Assembly (NCBI GenBank): GCA_945643635.1
Contig: CALZFC010000005.1
Coordinates: 8,672,001 to 8,736,000 of the forward strand
Reading direction: 5' to 3'
DNA from: Allodiplogaster sudhausi
Lineage: Eukaryota; Nematoda; Chromadorea; Rhabditida; Diplogasteridae
Length of the DNA stretch: 64,000 nucleotides
Shown: positions 60,160 to 64,000 of the stretch, one piece after another
How positions within the stretch are numbered: the first letter of the stretch is position 1
Layout: each line of letters opens with the position of its first letter
Notes under the pieces: generated by a model
Told to the model about the DNA's origin: nothing
The model's database searches: none
What the model saw: only the letters and a program-made list of their open reading frames with translations
Program-made: the position numbers and the translations under genes

Positions 60160-61759
60160 TCACCTCGCCAATTCCTGATAAACAAATTCTTCTTTTCATT
60201 ATTTAAAAAAGTAGCTCTTTTAAATTCTTAAAAGAGGAAAGGAGATAACAAATTGTCATACGTAGGAAACGACTCGGGAAGACGCCTTGGAATTGGCGGC
60301 GGGCGTCGCCGGCTGAGGAGGCTGAGCAGGCGGAGCAGGCTGAGCAGGCTGAGCAGGCTGAGTAGACTGAGCAGGCGGAGCAGGCTGGGCCGTCTGAACG
60401 GGCCGGGCGGACTTCGACGTGCGCGAGCGGTTGCCCGGCTGGCCAGGCCGCGCTGTCCGAACGTGCGCCTTCACGGAGCCCACTTTGCTCTGGGGCTTGC
60501 TGTTGGCCTGCTAAAACATTTTAAGCCACAATGGTTTTTTTAGTCCCTTGAACCGAAAGATACATTTCCGTCGGCGAGCTTCCCAAGAAGACTCTTGATC
60601 TTCTTCGCCTCGTCCGGGTCCAGCTCGAACTTGTCCTCGTCCGAGTGGCGGCTGCTCACCACTCCTCCTTCCGCGCCTGTCCCGCCAGTCGCTGTCTCCC
60701 TTCAATGCGAATGATGATGTCAGGGGGACGTGTACGAGTGGGCGTGGCCTATCTCCCTTCAACTCAAGTTACGAGGACGGGTCGGCGTGGCCTATCTCCC
60801 ATCAATTCAGGGGGACGTGGACGGGTGGGCGTGGCCTATCTCCCTTTAACTCAGGGGGACGTGGAGGGGTGGGCGTGGCCTATCTTCCATCGGGGACGTG
60901 GACGGGTGGGCGTGGCCTATCTTCCATCAACTCAGGGGACGTGGACGGGTGGGCGTAGCCTATCTTTCATCACTTACTCCTGGGCAACTCCGCAGCTCAA
61001 GGTGAGAGCGTTGCTCCGCACGCCGCTTTTCACGTTCGACGTCGCGCTGTCATTGGTGGCTTCGGTCGGCTTCCTAAAAGCTACATTTGTATATATTATA
61101 GTTAAAATAAATACTGACACAGATTTAATTGCAGACTGCTTGAGAACTGCTCCTTCGGCCGGCATTCTGCCACTGTCTTTCTTCTCTGCGACAACTGAAA
61201 TTAAAGTAAGGAAGGTAAGGATAACGAAGAAATGAAACGAATGACCTTTGTCTTGTCTCTGCTCTTTTGGTGGGCATTCAACTTCTTGCGAGAGCTTCTT
61301 CACGCTTTTCGACTGTATCGGCTAAAGATTTGCCATTAATCGTTTTGTGTTAAAAAGAGTGCTTTTCTGATGTGAAAAATAAAGATTCTTAGTTGTGGAT
61401 GTCCCTAAACTTGGCTGGCCTTTACAGGCGCGCTCTTGGCTTTTTTCGCATCGACGGTCGAGCGATGACTCTGAAAACGAATATTAAACCCAATTTTTCA
61501 TTCTTATTATGAATGGACATTCTCACCTCTTCAACGACCTTCTTCTTGGCACACAAGGCGAGGAGGAGAATGCAGACAACGTTGAGGCTAGAGAAATTAC
61601 GATATGTCGAAATTCGCAACTTTATACGTTTTTCAATCTTTTGCTTTCAATTAGACGCAGATATTTTCATATTTCAGTACCCAGCAGCCACAGAAGAAAT
61701 CGCCGATAATATATAGCTTGTGCACATTGTCATCGACGCCGAAGTCGAACCAGGGAGCT
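60160..61759 (-). CDS. single-pass membrane protein with long basic Pro/Ala/Gln tail (5' end not found)
   Basis: Nine exons keep phase: 61759-61681, 61587-61527, 61470-61426, 61321-61246, 61194-61119, 61073-60978, 60654-60564, 60510-60262 and 60174-60160 (stop at 60160). The first two give the membrane segment (YILSAISSVAAGLNVVCILL followed by LALCAKKKVVEE). The cytoplasmic-like tail is Lys/Ser-rich, then has an acidic segment (RHSDEDKFELDPDEAKK, IKSLLGKLADG), and ends with a PAQP-type low-complexity stretch and SSRVVSYELAR. The general design (helix, then long basic tail in many small exons) resembles the membrane protein at 36-58 kb, though sequence similarity is not clear. The first exon must lie right of 61760. 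Function is unknown. Confidence 0.62.
60720..60975. repeat. 43-44-bp minisatellite, 6 copies
   Basis: GGCGTGGCCTATCT recurs at 60741, 60784, 60828, 60872, 60909 and (with one change) 60952. Spacing is 43, 44, 44, 37 and 43 bp. It lies in the intron before exon 60654-60564 and abuts the donor at 60978. Confidence 0.9.
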
Positions 61760-62726
61760 CTGAAAAAGCAATTGAAGAGAAAGTCTTCAATCGGAAATAT
61801 TTCTTTTAAGACGATTCCAGAAAACATGAAGCGAATTCGATTGCGGTGACAGAATTTTTCTCATCATTTATCTAAGAAAAAGTGGTTTTTCATGGTCACC
61901 TTTTCTCCGTCGTGAACCGGAGGCCAGCCGCCTGAGACGATTGAAGTAGAAGTGAATGAAAGGAGCAGGAAGCTTGGGAAAAAAAGTACAGAATTCGAAT
62001 GAACTTTTAATTATGTTTAACACACTTTACGTAATAAACGGTACTTAATGGCATAGTACAACAAAATTAAGAATACTGATTGTGAGTACAAATTTATTAT
62101 CTTCTTATTGAAAGAATTCTCCTTTTGACGTCAGTGCGTCACTACTTTCATGGGATTGAAATAAAGTCATCACCATGGGTTTTCTAATTTTCTGCTGCGT
62201 GTTAATCCTTTTTCGTTCTATAATTCTTATTTCATGGAGCGTCGAGCTGAGATGAACAAATATAAGAATAGGCCCCTACGACTTGACCTTCACTTGCTAT
62301 TTTTTTTTCTTTCATTTCACTACCTTCAGCACGCATAGCAATGTTCATGCACATTTGTAATATTACTCTCATCAAGCATCAACTAAAGTTTGATGAAACT
62401 TTATGCAGTTGGCGCAACGTGAAATAGAAGAGAAGACCCGCGAAACAACTTGATAAAAAAGATAATCGTAGCAGGAACAGAATCCCGTCAGTTAAAAAGG
62501 CCCTCAAAATATGTATGTATGTACGTAGGCCAGAAAATTAAAAATAAATAGTCGTATGTATATAAATACAAATTTAAGCACCGCTCTTTGAAACTATCGC
62601 TCAGTAGCAATAAAAAATCCACCCGTAGCAATCGAGACTCGTTCAGACTCCTACTTATGTTAAACAATTAAAAATTTATTTACACCTTCAACCTTCACCA
62701 ACAAAAATGTTCTTTCTTGTAGTAAA
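61760..62726. other. intergenic, GT14 flank duplication
   Basis: Downstream flank of GT14 copy C on the minus strand. It probably also holds the missing first exon of the membrane-protein gene: a minus-strand frame near 61905-61985 reads FLLLSFTSTSIVSGGWPPVH but lacks an ATG. That stretch resembles 25040-25130 near GT14 copy A. A (TATG)n string lies at 62510-62525. Confidence 0.4.
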
Positions 62727-64000
62727 TTAGGACAGGGGCACTTCGCATGAGAAGTTCTTGAGATCAAAATTCGGATTCGCTGCTCGCTCGCGATCAAATC
62801 TCACCTGCAGTTTTTTTTGTTGTTGATAGTTTCAAAGTTTGAAGTAAATTTTTAGAGAAACGAAAATAAAAATAAAACTGATGAATACGAATTGTTCAAA
62901 TCTTGTGGAAAACCTGTGGGAGATTCGTGTAGATTTTCTCCTTGAGTGGATGACTTTGCAGTCCAGCGATGGATCTGTTGAAGAGAAGCTCGCCAAGGCA
63001 GGCGATGGCAGCGTAGTCCGAGTCAGGCATGAGCTGGAGAACTATGGCACTAACCTTCACTCCCTTCGTTCTTTTAACTACAGTGGAATACAAAATGATT
63101 TCCAAATGCAGAGGAAAATAAACTAGAATGATACATATGGATACTAGATATTTGCTAGAAAGATTGTCTCCCTTCGTCCACCTTATTTGCGGTGAGGTAG
63201 GCCGATTCGGCGAGATACGGTAGATCTTCGATTCCGAAAACGCAGATTCCGTGCCGCCATTTCAGTGATCCGCAGACGTTGTCAGCATGCGACCAGTGAG
63301 TCAATCTGTAACATACTCATACACTACACATTCTTTCTCTCATTGTTACTAGAAGCAACATGATATTCTCATAGCTGCCTATTGTTTAGTTCAAGTTCGT
63401 CGGTGTTCACTGCCGTGCCTGGTGACGGAGAGATGTCGGCTGACGTGCTGATTGCCGTTGACGAGACACTTCGAGGTGAAGCCGCCCGGGAGTCTGAGCT
63501 CGGGGGTCAATGCAATGGTCTGGACGAGCATCTCGTCCACTCCGTAGCCCTGATAATGTTCCTCCTTTCAAATTCAGGACGTACAATAATAAAAAAAGAT
63601 TATATTTTAAGCTTTCGAATAAACGCACTTCTTTGTTGAATTGCTCCAGTAGCTTGGAATAATTGATCCGAGTGAGAAGAAAGTTAACAGTCTCCCATGC
63701 GAGGGAAACTTGGATAGAGCCTTTACCCCATGTCAATGAAGAAGACTCGCACTTCTTTCTTTCATCTCAATTACAAATACAGTATATTAATCACATATAT
63801 ATGTAAACCGACAAACTGCATATTTACAAATCAAAAATATCTGACTTGGAGGAAATCCCGTAGGACACATCCCAAGCTTGCCAAGATTCCGCTCAAGGGA
63901 AGATGGACATCGGCCAGGACAGAACATCATCTCCCAGTCATTTGAACCGTTCATCAGTTGAAAGACACGGACCAATTCAGCATTCGACTTGATGACAACA
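62727..64000 (-). CDS. GT14 (core-2/I-branching-like) glycosyltransferase, copy C, 5'-truncated by window end
   Basis: The visible 3' part ends at a stop at 62727. Terminal exon 62804-62727 reads VRFDRERAANPNFDLKNFSC. Exon 63033-62914 has SDYAAIACLGELLFNRS, exon 63305-63182 has WRHGICVFGIEDLPYLAE, and a segment near 63549-63410 has YGVDEMLVQTIALTPE. A segment near 63740-63635 has LTWGKGSIQVSLAWETVNFL, and 64000-63840 has VVIKSNAELVRVFQLMNGSN and CPGRCPSSLERNLGKLG. Two introns present in copies A and B (before CPG.RC and between AKGA.Q and VSLA) are absent here. The donor after the 63.4-kb segment is unclear (possibly GC). The remainder lies beyond the window. Confidence 0.75.

Overview
The window is animal nuclear DNA, most probably from a nematode. 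The evidence is protein-coding genes cut into short exons, introns often near 50 bp with TTTCAG-type acceptors, and a cluster of family-14 glycosyltransferases of the divergent 'NDIVIKT' type that I associate with nematodes. Dispersed (GA)n and (TATG)n tracts, BEL/Pao and Ty3/gypsy LTR retrotransposons and a hAT-type MITE fit the same picture. I could not identify the species. Exon coordinates were built by eye from splice sites, reading phase and domain continuity. Where I say a model closes, the exon lengths sum to a multiple of three and every phase matches.

Layout. 2.6-20.8 kb (minus): two consecutive genes for secreted laminin-G/EGF proteins. One (9708 to 2606) has signal peptide, Pro/Thr linker, LamG, EGF, LamG. 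The other (20771 to 11033) has signal peptide, EGF, Thr/Pro/Asp linker, LamG. The long first intron of the second holds most of the GA repeats. 22.0-30.5 kb (minus): two GT14 glycosyltransferase genes with the same exon pattern but different N-termini (membrane anchor or signal peptide), plus a relic terminal exon. A third GT14 copy enters from the right edge (62.7-64 kb) and has lost introns. 31.9-33.9 kb (minus): a coiled-coil, zinc-finger, possibly transposase-derived gene whose reading frame is interrupted three times by 22-26 nt GT...AG segments. 34.4-34.8 kb: a 62-bp minisatellite. 35.0-36.2 kb (minus): a gene with RGG and RS repeats.

36.2-58.8 kb (plus): a small single-pass membrane protein gene. 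The intron between two near-identical 60-bp cassette exons has been split by a 9.65-kb BEL/Pao element (37631-57457, TSD GAGCG, 1003-bp LTRs). The 3' LTR of that element is itself split by a 10.2-kb Ty3/gypsy element (46429-56597, TSD ATTT, 310-bp LTRs). The gypsy element carries a cysteine-rich, glycoprotein-like ORF with a mucin-like stalk between gag and pol, and a coiled-coil ORF after pol. The BEL element carries a second zinc-knuckle ORF after pol. Pol is frameshifted in both elements although their LTR pairs are almost identical.

59.4 kb: a GC-rich hAT MITE with an 8-bp TSD. 60.2-61.8 kb (minus): a second single-pass membrane protein gene with a long basic, Pro/Ala/Gln-rich tail and a 43-44-bp minisatellite in one intron. 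Both membrane proteins, both LamG proteins and the GT14 enzymes would act in the secretory pathway or at the cell surface. I see no evidence that they form a functional unit. I found no tRNA, rRNA or CRISPR.
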